A DNA stretch of 64,000 nt from QKMZ01 sp012965515 (GTDB lineage Bacteria > Cyanobacteriota > Vampirovibrionia > Obscuribacterales > Obscuribacteraceae): NCBI GenBank assembly GCA_937879965.1, contig CALFMP010000022.1, positions 62,001-126,000 on the forward strand, in the 5' to 3' direction. The translations under genes and the position numbers were made by a program. This document shows, piece by piece, positions 54,282-62,612 of this stretch (position 1 is its first letter; each line of letters opens with the position of its first letter). The notes beneath the pieces are model-generated. The model made no database searches, was not told the DNA's origin, and saw only the letters and a list, made by a program, of their open reading frames with translations.

Positions 54282-56552
54282 TTGACAGAAGAGTCGATAG
54301 AAATTGAAAAGAACATCCTCGCGCCTCGAGAAGGCACCGACGGTGCATACAGCATCGGGGAGCGAACCATGTCTCTTTTCGCGCAGACACCGGCGGTACT
54401 GGAGCCAGGGTTAATTGTCCTCGAGAAGTTCAAAATCATCAATCTGCTTGGTCAAGGTGGTATGGGCAGCGTTTATCGCGTCGAACACTTGCTCATGGGA
54501 CGACAGTTTGCGCTCAAGTGCTTGAACAAGTTTCACGAAGCCGATGCCTCGTGGCGGCGTTTTCAAAATGAAGCAAAAGCCGCTCACTTACTTGATCATA
54601 CAAATTTGCTCAAAGTTTACGAGTTTGGCTTGCTGCCCGGCGGTCAACCATTTTTTCTTATGGAATTGGTCGAGGGTGAAACACTGGCTGATGAAATTAA
54701 GAAGCTGGGTCAATTACCAGTGGACAGGGCTGTAAGAATATTCATTCAAGTCGCTTTCGCGATCAGTTATGCGCACGAAAGCCGAGTAATCCACAGAGAC
54801 ATCAAGCCAAGCAATATCATGGTTTCGAAGAAAGCAGGCGACGAGACCGAGCATGTCAAAATCCTCGACTTTGGCATCGCAAAGTTGACCGGAGTCGACG
54901 AGTTCAATCAACAGACATTGACTAAGACTGGTGAAATTTTTGGCAGCCCGTTGTACATGAGCCCTGAGCAGTGTACGGGTACATCGGTCGACCACAGAAG
55001 CGATCTTTATTCCCTAGGTTGTGTTTTCTACGAGTGTTTGACCGGTGCGCCGCCATTCATCGGCGAATCTGCCCTATCTACCATGATGAAGCACCAGGGC
55101 GAAAAACTGCTTTCGTTGAAGGAGGCTTCGCTTGGTACTCAGTATCCGCAAATGCTCGAAGAGATTGTTTCCAAGCTTTTGGAGAAAGACCCAGCAGATC
55201 GTTATCAAACAGCAAATGCCTTAGCAAAAGATCTGATCAAACTGGAGCGCAGACTTACAGAAGAGTCAAAAAGCACACTTGAACCGGTCGGTACCACGCA
55301 AGTATTGAAGCGCCCCGAATTTGATAAAAAGGACACTGTCCAGGTTTTAACACCGTCCAACCTTTCGGGCATATTACTGGCAGCAGGTGTTGTTTTTGCC
55401 CTTGGGGCATTGACGAGTTATGTATGCTTGTATCCGCAACAGCACCGCAGATTCGAACCTGCTGGGTTTCTATTTGAAAAGCAACCGTCAAGAGACTCTG
55501 CAAAAACTGCGTCCGAAACTGACACCACAGGTGATGCGGCTTCGGAAGTGGCAGCGCAATTAAAGAAGGAAGATCCTGAGTATGAAGCGAGAGTTAAACA
55601 GTCAACACGCTGGTCATCAGTCATCGGGATGACGCGTACTTATAGATTTCCACAGAAACAGTCACTGGGAATCATTCTAACTGCAGGAGGCGGCATTCAC
55701 CCGGCTGTAGGAGAATTTTCCGTCCACAGCGACGATCTGATCGGACTTGTGCCCAACGAATATTTGATGACGCATCCTCAGTTGATGGACAAATTCGCCC
55801 CCGATGAATTGACCTTGATAGATCTAAAATCGAGTCGAGTGAAGTCGGAAGGGTTTTACAAAAGATTGGGCAATTTTCCGAAACTGAAATTCTTTAACGC
55901 CTTTTACAGCCACATCAAATCGTATTTGCCGGTACTAAGCAAGCTGTCGGAACTTCATTATTTGGATATTGCATGGAATGACATTGACTGCAAACAATTA
56001 CTTAAGTACATTCACCCCGAAAGGCTCAATTATCTGAACATAACGAGCAACGAAAATCCCACGGCGATTTTTCAAAACATTGAAAGGTTTCCCAATCTGC
56101 GTCAATTAATTGCCCCAAAAAACGATCTGAAAGACAGCGATTTGAAAGACCTCTGTCGCTCTAAGATAACGACTTTATGTGTTGGATGGAATAAAGACCT
56201 TACTAATAAAGGAATTGCGAACCTGACAGAACTGAAAACGCTGGTTCGAATAGACTTGAGTTTCACTGATGTAACGCCTGAAGTATGGAAAGAGCTGATC
56301 AAGTTTCCACGCTTACAGACAGTCAAAGCCGCGAGCATGCGATGGAGTGAGCGCCAAAAACTGACGTTTGCTAGACAAATGCGCATTCACGCGCCGAATG
56401 TACGTATCGACACAGACAGTACGAACTTCGCGGAATTCACTGTTGCAGCAACGGACATAGATTGGTTGAACAGAGGAACCGATGCGCATGATTGGCCGAT
56501 GAAACAGGAATTGAACACAAACGCTCAATTTATAGACGGCAAGCTTCAGTAA
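54282..56552 (+). CDS. Ser/Thr kinase-LRR receptor, array member 5
   Basis: 756 residues, the largest, TTG start. Kinase about 50-322: GQGGMGSVY, K79, HRD D173 in VIHRDIKPSNIM, DFG D197 in ILDFGIAKL, TKTGEIFGSPLYMSPEQC. Span about 362-384. A longer exported linker precedes the juxtamembrane region (RTYRFPQKQSLGIILTAG ... THPQLMDKFAPDELTLIDL). LRRs are weaker (LGNFPKLKFFNAFYSHIKSY, LSKLSELHYLDIAWNDIDCK, LTELKTLVRIDLSFTDVTPE); the closing motif is ATDIDWLNRG. Last of the array: 79 bases separate it from member 4. Confidence 0.92.
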   Translation: MTEESIEIEKNILAPREGTDGAYSIGERTMSLFAQTPAVLEPGLIVLEKFKIINLLGQGGMGSVYRVEHLLMGRQFALKCLNKFHEADASWRRFQNEAKAAHLLDHTNLLKVYEFGLLPGGQPFFLMELVEGETLADEIKKLGQLPVDRAVRIFIQVAFAISYAHESRVIHRDIKPSNIMVSKKAGDETEHVKILDFGIAKLTGVDEFNQQTLTKTGEIFGSPLYMSPEQCTGTSVDHRSDLYSLGCVFYECLTGAPPFIGESALSTMMKHQGEKLLSLKEASLGTQYPQMLEEIVSKLLEKDPADRYQTANALAKDLIKLERRLTEESKSTLEPVGTTQVLKRPEFDKKDTVQVLTPSNLSGILLAAGVVFALGALTSYVCLYPQQHRRFEPAGFLFEKQPSRDSAKTASETDTTGDAASEVAAQLKKEDPEYEARVKQSTRWSSVIGMTRTYRFPQKQSLGIILTAGGGIHPAVGEFSVHSDDLIGLVPNEYLMTHPQLMDKFAPDELTLIDLKSSRVKSEGFYKRLGNFPKLKFFNAFYSHIKSYLPVLSKLSELHYLDIAWNDIDCKQLLKYIHPERLNYLNITSNENPTAIFQNIERFPNLRQLIAPKNDLKDSDLKDLCRSKITTLCVGWNKDLTNKGIANLTELKTLVRIDLSFTDVTPEVWKELIKFPRLQTVKAASMRWSERQKLTFARQMRIHAPNVRIDTDSTNFAEFTVAATDIDWLNRGTDAHDWPMKQELNTNAQFIDGKLQ

Positions 56553-56567
56553 GTACGGTTGAGAGAC

Positions 56568-56843
56568 TTAAGCGGCGCGCGACTTCAACTGTTTGATCAA
56601 GTCGTCCTGTCCGAGCATGTATCCTTGCTGAGCTTGTTCGTCAGCGTAGACTGCAATTGCATTGACACATTCCGTGATCAAGCTGGACGGTGCAAATTCA
56701 GTCATGCGCATCAAGATTTGCTCGACGGCCTGCCATTCTTTTGAGTCCAGAGGGATAGATTCGTCGAGCCGCTGGGTAACCATATGACGATGATCTTCAG
56801 CTTTTTTGGCTTGTGTCTTCTGACTCAATTTGACTCGTTTCAT
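56568..56843 (-). CDS. Small unknown protein
   Basis: 91 residues, convergent with the last kinase gene. A GGAG ribosome site lies 8 bases before the ATG at 56843. Basic N-terminus (MKRVKLSQKTQAKKAEDHRH) followed by helices (WQAVEQILMRMTEF; LITECVNAIAVYADEQAQQG; GQDDLIKQLKS). No span, no signal peptide, no known family. Probably a cytoplasmic helical protein. Confidence 0.6.
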   Translation of the reverse strand: MKRVKLSQKTQAKKAEDHRHMVTQRLDESIPLDSKEWQAVEQILMRMTEFAPSSLITECVNAIAVYADEQAQQGYMLGQDDLIKQLKSRAA

Positions 56844-56912
56844 TTCAATAACTCCCAGACTTGCTTAGTTCGCCATCTCTAACAGGCATTGTTGAACCTA
56901 TTCGAACGTCGC

Positions 56913-57270
56913 CTAAGGCATAACGGTGACCGGAAAGAAATTAGTAGGAGTTTCATCGATTCTCATGCCCGCACACTGCTTGGAAACCGGCTTTGAAAGC
57001 ATGTTCTGGCCAAGGCTGGTCTTTCCAGAAGCTGTCATGAGATGAATCACTTCTCTTTTGTCCGCTAGGACTACTTTCGGGTCTACACGGATCCGGTGAC
57101 GACCTCTTCCACCATTAGTTCCGGCTCACCGAAAATCTTCAGGATCGTGAATCCAGGACTGCCGTAAAAAATATCTCGCTTTCATGCCTTATCTAGCAAA
57201 CGCATATACATAGGCACTTTCCGTCACCGGCAGCGAGAAAATAGGGCTTGTCGAAAGCCTGATGACATCT
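56913..57270 (-). pseudogene. Frameshifted gene remnant
   Basis: Within the 666-base gap between the small minus gene and the succinate dehydrogenase operon, the minus strand gives protein-like runs in different frames that follow each other in order: about 57265-57210 QAFDKPYFLAAGDGKC, then ESAYVYAFAR in another frame, then 57178-57083 RDIFYGSPGFTILKIFG and EPELMVEEVVTGS up to a TAG at 57085-57083, then, in a third frame open from 57125 to the TAG at 56915-56913, RVDPKVVLADKREVIHLM and ending DETPTNFFPVTVMP. Joined, they make a chain of about 110 residues with ordinary composition and no start codon or ribosome site. It looks like a decayed gene; family not recognised. The rest of the gap (56844-56912 and 57271-57509) shows nothing. 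Confidence 0.4.
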
Positions 57271-57509
57271 ACAAAAATGAGCGCAATTTTTTCTAGTTAT
57301 GGTCGGGAAAGGTTCACATCGGTCGGGTTTGAGAACGCTCAGTTGATATAATTAAAGAAGTTCGATTCGGGGAACCCAGCCGCCTCTACAGTTCTTGAGA
57401 GGCGCGGTTTTCGTCGGGATGCTGCTAGTTCTGATGCTCTCCGGATCGCCTAATGCGACGCAGAGTATGAAGTTAGTCCACGCAGGACGACTAAAACAGG
57501 ACGACAGCA

Positions 57510-58274
57510 ATGAACGAGACAAAGGCAGCGACAGCGAGTACACCAGGTACGCACGCTCACACGGGGATGACCACTCGCCACGACACTTGGTGGTTGGCGC
57601 CTCTTCTGGTTGCGACCGGGTTCACACTATTTATCGTCTACGCGACATTCCGCGCATTCGAGAACAACTACTATGAGATAGGGTCGATCATTTCCCCATT
57701 CTATTCGCCGAAGATTGATTTGCCGGGCTGGCCTTTCTCTCCGGCGATTTTGATTTTGTGGATGCCGGCGGGTTTTCGCGCCACCTGCTACTACTACCGA
57801 AAAGCTTATTACCGCGCGTACTTCCTGACTCCACCGGCATGCGGCGTCAGCGTCTGGGGCAGTAAGAGTTACACCGGCGAAAGAGCATTTCCTTTTGTTC
57901 TTCAAAACCTGCACCGCTACTTCTTCTATTTAGCGGTTCTCGTGCTGACGATTCTCTGGTACGACGTATTCAAGTCAATGCTGGAGCCGTCTTTTCACTT
58001 CGATCTCGTTACCTTGATCATGACAGTCAATTGCGTGCTGCTTTCCGGATACACATTCGGATGCCACGCTTACAGACATCTGGCAGGCGGTGGCTTGAAC
58101 TGCTTCAGCACGAACGAAAGCACCAAGCAAAGATTCAAAGTTTGGGAATTCGTCACCAAGCTCAATGAACATCACATGGCATGGGCATGGTTCTCGCTCT
58201 TTTCAGTCGGCTTCACCGACTTCTATATCCGTCAGGTATGCGCGGGTGTTTTCCCAAACCCGGTTTTCTTTTAA
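57510..58274 (+). CDS. Succinate dehydrogenase membrane subunit
   Basis: 254 residues with about five hydrophobic spans (LAPLLVATGFTLFIVYATF; PAILILWMPAGFRATCYYY; YFFYLAVLVLTILWYDVF; LVTLIMTVNCVLLSGYTFG; AWAWFSLFSVGFTDFYIR). Conserved His candidates for haem ligation are in LHRYFFY, CHAYRHL and EHHMAWA. It is a single-subunit quinone-reducing anchor like the five-span diheme type rather than the SdhC/SdhD pair. It was assigned by position, 19 bases before the flavoprotein gene, plus spans and His residues. AGGA precedes the ATG at 57510. Confidence 0.82.
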   Translation: MNETKAATASTPGTHAHTGMTTRHDTWWLAPLLVATGFTLFIVYATFRAFENNYYEIGSIISPFYSPKIDLPGWPFSPAILILWMPAGFRATCYYYRKAYYRAYFLTPPACGVSVWGSKSYTGERAFPFVLQNLHRYFFYLAVLVLTILWYDVFKSMLEPSFHFDLVTLIMTVNCVLLSGYTFGCHAYRHLAGGGLNCFSTNESTKQRFKVWEFVTKLNEHHMAWAWFSLFSVGFTDFYIRQVCAGVFPNPVFF

Positions 58275-58293
58275 TAGTTGAAGGTCCAAGATA

Positions 58294-60126
58294 ATGACAA
58301 ATTACGAAACACACGAACATGACGTCCTTGTTGTAGGCGCCGGTGGAGCAGGGCTGAGAGCCGCCATCGAAGCATCTGCACAAGGGATGAATGTCGGACT
58401 TGTCTGCAAATCATTGCTCGGCAAGGCGCACACGGTAATGGCGGAAGGCGGAGTTGCGGCAGCACTCGGCAACGTTGATCCGGAAGATAACTGGGAAGTT
58501 CATTTTCAAGACACCATGAATGGTGGCAAGATGATGAACAACTGGCGCATGGCTCAGTTGCATGCCCAGGAAGCGCCGGACAGAGTGCGTGAATTGCAGG
58601 AATGGGGCGCGGTTTTTGATAGAACGAAAAAGGGCGAGATTCTTCAGCGCGCCTTCGGCGGACACAAATACAAGCGCCTCTGCCACGTCGGTGACAGAAC
58701 CGGCTTGGAAATGATCAGAACACTTCAAGACCAAGGTGTGCACCGCGGTTTTGCTGTTTATATGGAATGCTCGATCACCAAACTGTTCAAAGACGGCGAC
58801 AAAGTCTCCGGAGCGTTTGGATATTACAGGGAAGATGGACGCTATGTTCTCTTCAAAGCCAAAGCGATTGTGCTTGCAACCGGCGGCGTCGGAAAGGCCT
58901 TCACCGTTACTTCGAATTCATGGGAATACACTGCCGATGGTCAAGGTCTTGCATACGATGCGGGAGCTGACTTGATCGACATGGAATTTGTGCAATTCCA
59001 CCCAACCGGCATGGTTTGGCCGCCGGGCGTAAGAGGTATTCTGGTCACCGAGGGTGTGCGTGGTGAAGGCGGTATCCTCACCAACAAAGAAGGCAAGCGC
59101 TTCATGCGTGATTATTTGCCGGAAAGCACAAAGGACCAGTTCTCAGCAGACGATGAGGAATCGAAGCGCTGGGTTGATGCGGCAATCGCCGGTGTGAAGA
59201 CAAACGACAGGCGTCCGCCTGAATTGTCTACACGCGACAACGTTGCCAGAGCTATTTATCAAGAAGTGAAGGCCGGTCGCGGCTCGCCGCACGGCGGTGT
59301 CTTTCTGGACATCTCCTATCAAGACGCTGCTCGTGTGCGCAAAAAACTTCCGTCCATGTATCACCAGTTCAAAGACCTGGCGGACGTGGATATTACTGCA
59401 GGACCGATGGAAGTCGGACCGACTATGCACTACATCATGGGCGGCATCCGCGTCGATGCTGACACCCAGATGAGCAGAGTGCCTGGATTATTCGCCGCCG
59501 GCGAGTGCTCAGGAGGTATGCACGGAGCCAACAGGTTGGGTGGAAACTCGCTTTCCGACCTAATTGTTTTCGGCAGATTGGCCGGCTTGGGAGCAGCCGA
59601 GTATGTGAAAAAACTCGGCTCGGCGCCTGCAATCGACAACAAAGACGTCGACAGTGCCATCGAAGAGATGGAAGAGCCATTCAAACGTGCCGCCAATGCA
59701 GACGCGAAAAATCCCTACGATGTGCAAAAGACTCTCAATCAGGTAATGAGCACTTATGTCGGGATCTTCCGCAACAAAGAAGATCTGGAGACTGGCATCG
59801 CTAAGCTTCAAGAACTGAAAGAAGACGTGAAAAAGGTCTGCACCAAAGGTTCTAAGGTATACAACCCAGGCTGGCACATGTGCCGCGATTTGAAGAACAT
59901 GTTGATTGCTTCAGAAGCGATTGCCCGCAGTGCATTGTCCAGAGAAGAAAGCCGCGGTGCTCACAGTCGAACAGACTTCGAGCAACTCAGTCCGGAACTC
60001 GGCAAGTTCAATACGGCAATTTCAAAAGATGGCGATTCGATGAAACTGGAGAAAACTCCATGCCCAGAGATGCCTGAAGAATTGAAGAAATTTTTCGTGA
60101 AGAAGGAGACAACCCACAATGGCTGA
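58294..60126 (+). CDS. sdhA: Succinate dehydrogenase flavoprotein subunit
   Basis: 610 residues. FAD-binding VLVVGAGGAGLRAAIEAS, the covalent flavin region GKAHTVMAEGGVAAAL, active-site stretches DLIDMEFVQFHPTGM and LVTEGVRGEGGIL with the following FMRDYLP, the substrate His/Arg region HYIMGGIRVD, and LFAAGECSGGMHGANRLGGN. It oxidises succinate to fumarate and hands electrons to the iron-sulfur subunit. Its stop overlaps the next gene by 8 bases, showing translational coupling. Fumarate reductase cannot be excluded from sequence alone, but the aconitase and O2-dependent enzymes favour the oxidative direction. Confidence 0.95.
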   Translation: MTNYETHEHDVLVVGAGGAGLRAAIEASAQGMNVGLVCKSLLGKAHTVMAEGGVAAALGNVDPEDNWEVHFQDTMNGGKMMNNWRMAQLHAQEAPDRVRELQEWGAVFDRTKKGEILQRAFGGHKYKRLCHVGDRTGLEMIRTLQDQGVHRGFAVYMECSITKLFKDGDKVSGAFGYYREDGRYVLFKAKAIVLATGGVGKAFTVTSNSWEYTADGQGLAYDAGADLIDMEFVQFHPTGMVWPPGVRGILVTEGVRGEGGILTNKEGKRFMRDYLPESTKDQFSADDEESKRWVDAAIAGVKTNDRRPPELSTRDNVARAIYQEVKAGRGSPHGGVFLDISYQDAARVRKKLPSMYHQFKDLADVDITAGPMEVGPTMHYIMGGIRVDADTQMSRVPGLFAAGECSGGMHGANRLGGNSLSDLIVFGRLAGLGAAEYVKKLGSAPAIDNKDVDSAIEEMEEPFKRAANADAKNPYDVQKTLNQVMSTYVGIFRNKEDLETGIAKLQELKEDVKKVCTKGSKVYNPGWHMCRDLKNMLIASEAIARSALSREESRGAHSRTDFEQLSPELGKFNTAISKDGDSMKLEKTPCPEMPEELKKFFVKKETTHNG

Positions 60127-60853
60127 AGCTAATTTGAAAGTGTTCCGAGGTGAAAAGGACAGCGGTACTTTCGAAAATTACAAAGTGCCGATTGAAGAAG
60201 GAATGGTTGTTCTCGATGCCATTCACTGGATTCAGCAAAACATCGATCCTTCAATCGCCGTGCGCTGGAATTGCAAGGCGGCGAAGTGCGGATCTTGTTC
60301 TGCTGAAGTGAACGGAAGACCACAACTCCTGTGCAAATCGCGCATGGACAAGTTCGAACCAGGCGAAGAGATCACTGTTCAACCAATCAAAACATTCCCG
60401 CATGTGAAAGATCTGGTTGCTGATGTTTCTTGGAACTATGAAGTAAACAAAAAAATCGTTCCGTTTACGCCAAAGCCAGGTCACAACTGGGTTGTCTACC
60501 AAGAAGACATCGAACGCGTGCAAGAGTTTCGCAAGTGCATCGAATGTTTTCTCTGCCAAAACGTCTGTCACGTATTGCGCGATCACAACCGCAAAGATGG
60601 TTTTTACGGGCCGCGTTTCATGGTCAGATTGGCGGGCTTGGAAATGCACCCGGTCGATGATGCTAATCGCCTGAAGATGGTGAAAGAAGATGCCGGAGTC
60701 GGTTTCTGCAACATTACAAAATGCTGCACGGAAGTTTGCCCGGAAGATATTCACATCACAGACAATGCCATCATTCCTCTTAAGGAGCGCGTGGTCGACG
60801 AGTTCTACGATCCGATCGCGAAATTCTTCAAGACGGTCTTCAAGGCTAAGTAA
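60119..60853 (+). CDS. sdhB: Succinate dehydrogenase iron-sulfur subunit
   Basis: 244 residues. 2Fe-2S ligands in WNCKAAKCGSCSAEVNG and LLCKS; the ferredoxin-like half has CIECFLCQNVC and FCNITKCCTEVCPEDIH, together giving 4Fe-4S and 3Fe-4S clusters. It transfers electrons from the flavin to the quinone site in the membrane subunit. Overlaps sdhA by 8 bases. Normal length. Confidence 0.95.
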   Translation: MAEANLKVFRGEKDSGTFENYKVPIEEGMVVLDAIHWIQQNIDPSIAVRWNCKAAKCGSCSAEVNGRPQLLCKSRMDKFEPGEEITVQPIKTFPHVKDLVADVSWNYEVNKKIVPFTPKPGHNWVVYQEDIERVQEFRKCIECFLCQNVCHVLRDHNRKDGFYGPRFMVRLAGLEMHPVDDANRLKMVKEDAGVGFCNITKCCTEVCPEDIHITDNAIIPLKERVVDEFYDPIAKFFKTVFKAK

Positions 60854-60954
60854 ATCACGTTAGTCCCTTTGACTATGACACAGGTGTCCATGAGATTGAG
60901 AACATCAATACTGGCAGCTGTGACGGTTTGTTTAGGCAACCGGGCGGTAAGAGA

Positions 60955-62583
60955 ATGATTGCTGCTCGTTCTATGTGGTCGCCGCTCAGCGAGCCGATTT
61001 ACAGGGCACTATGGATTGCTGCCGTGCTTTCCAACGTCGGTAGTTTCATGCAAGAAGTCGGCTCGGCATGGCTGATGACTTCAATTGCGCCCGATCCTCT
61101 CAAAGTTGCGCTTTTACAGACAGCCGCCTATCTACCGTTTTTCATCCTTGCCATTCCGTCAGGCGCTTTTGCAGATGTCGTAGACAAACGCAAACTATTG
61201 ATCATCGGGCAGTTATGGATGCTCGGCTCGTCACTAACGCTCGGAGTGCTTTCAATCTATGGACTCGTGAATGCCTGGGTACTTCTAGCGCTTACTTTCA
61301 TGCTTGCCGTCGGCGGCGCAATTACCGGACCAGCATGGAATGCCGCTATACCTGAACTTGTGCCGAAGGAAAAACTCGAGCCGGCAATTGCGCTCGGAGG
61401 AGTTGGATACAACGCAGCAAGAGGTGTGGGCTCTGCATTAGGCGGTCTTGCCGTCGCTGCCTTAGGTCCAGGACCTGTTTTCATTTTGAACGCCGTGTCT
61501 TTTGTCGGAGTGTTGATAGTTTTCATTAATTGGAAGCCGGCTGTAAAACCACCGAGCCGACACAAAGAGCGTATGGTTGGTGCTGTTCGCGCCGGCTTTC
61601 GCTTCGTCAGGCATTCACCCGCACTCAAGTCGGTTCTTGTTCGCTCTGGCTCATACGGTGCTTGCACCAGTGCAATGTGGGCGTTATTGCCCCTCATTGC
61701 CAGACAGGAATTACATCTGGATTCACTCGGTTATGGAACGCTTCTGGCGATTTTTGGAGTTGGAACTTTGATTGGTGCAGCGATTCTGCCCCGGCTTCGC
61801 AGCGTGATCTCACTTGATCAAGTAACCGGGTTTGGAAAAATTCTGTTTGCTGGAGCCTTGCTCGGACTTGCCTATGCACAGAACCTAGTAACGGCCTCGC
61901 TTTTCATGGTCGGAGCAGGGGTTTCCTGGATAATCGTCAATTCAATGTTCAGCATGGGTGCGCAGAAAGCTTCGCCTGCCTGGGTGCGAGCACGTGCTCT
62001 CGCTTTCCATATTCTTGTGTTTCTTGGCACTTTTGCAATCACAAGTGCAATCTGGGGACAAATCGCACAATACACTGGGCTCGACATTCCGCTGCTTGCC
62101 GCCGCTGCATTACTGGTCGTGAGTATATTCTTGTGCCGCCCTTTTCCTTTAGGCATTGCCGAAATGATAGATACAACAATGTCAGATCATTGGAGCGATC
62201 CGAAACTCGTTCATGAACCACATCCAAACCATGGTCCAGTTTTGATCACTGTCGAATACATAATCGATCCAAGCAAGTTGAGCGAGTTCACCGAAGCAAT
62301 GTCCGCTCTCAGTACACAAAGAAGACGAGATGGCGCATTTCAGTGGCATCTTGTCTGCGATGTAGCCAATCCTCAGAAACAGCTTGAGTTGTTTCTCGTA
62401 GAATCGTGGGCGGAGCACATGAGGCAGCACGAGAGAGTCACGGTTTCCGATCGCCTGGTCGAGGACAAAGTGAACTCTTTTCATGTTGGCGCGAATCCAA
62501 TAATAGTCAGGCATTTCATAAATTCTTACCTGCCTGCCGAACTTCTTAAGAAAATTGCGGTCGAAGAATCGGAACTGGTCTAG
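60955..62583 (+). CDS. MFS_3-type transporter with C-terminal ABM-like domain
   Basis: About 542 residues from the ATG at 60955; a TTG at 60928 would add nine codons, and neither start has a strong ribosome site. Twelve-span exporter part similar to EntS-like (DHA3) proteins: YRALWIAAVLSNVGSFMQEV, the loop SGAFADVVDKRKLLIIGQ, and AWNAAIPELVPKEKLEPAIA. After the last span comes a soluble C-terminal domain of about 110 residues with the fold pattern of an antibiotic-biosynthesis monooxygenase domain (VLITVEYIIDPSKLSEFTEA, then ELFLVESWAEHMRQHERVT), known in this family. Substrate unknown. Follows sdhB by about 100 bases on the same strand. Confidence 0.82.
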   Translation: MIAARSMWSPLSEPIYRALWIAAVLSNVGSFMQEVGSAWLMTSIAPDPLKVALLQTAAYLPFFILAIPSGAFADVVDKRKLLIIGQLWMLGSSLTLGVLSIYGLVNAWVLLALTFMLAVGGAITGPAWNAAIPELVPKEKLEPAIALGGVGYNAARGVGSALGGLAVAALGPGPVFILNAVSFVGVLIVFINWKPAVKPPSRHKERMVGAVRAGFRFVRHSPALKSVLVRSGSYGACTSAMWALLPLIARQELHLDSLGYGTLLAIFGVGTLIGAAILPRLRSVISLDQVTGFGKILFAGALLGLAYAQNLVTASLFMVGAGVSWIIVNSMFSMGAQKASPAWVRARALAFHILVFLGTFAITSAIWGQIAQYTGLDIPLLAAAALLVVSIFLCRPFPLGIAEMIDTTMSDHWSDPKLVHEPHPNHGPVLITVEYIIDPSKLSEFTEAMSALSTQRRRDGAFQWHLVCDVANPQKQLELFLVESWAEHMRQHERVTVSDRLVEDKVNSFHVGANPIIVRHFINSYLPAELLKKIAVEESELV

Positions 62584-62612
62584 AATTGGCGGAGTCGCTC
62601 GGAGGATAGATG

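Noticed and set aside
45465..56552. Array as a product of transposition or phage insertion
   Set aside because: No transposase, integrase, flanking repeats or change in coding style around the array; tandem duplication explains it.
57395..57676. Plus-strand frame of 93 codons overlapping the start of the succinate dehydrogenase membrane subunit
   Set aside because: It overlaps a clear membrane protein gene out of frame and shows no protein family.
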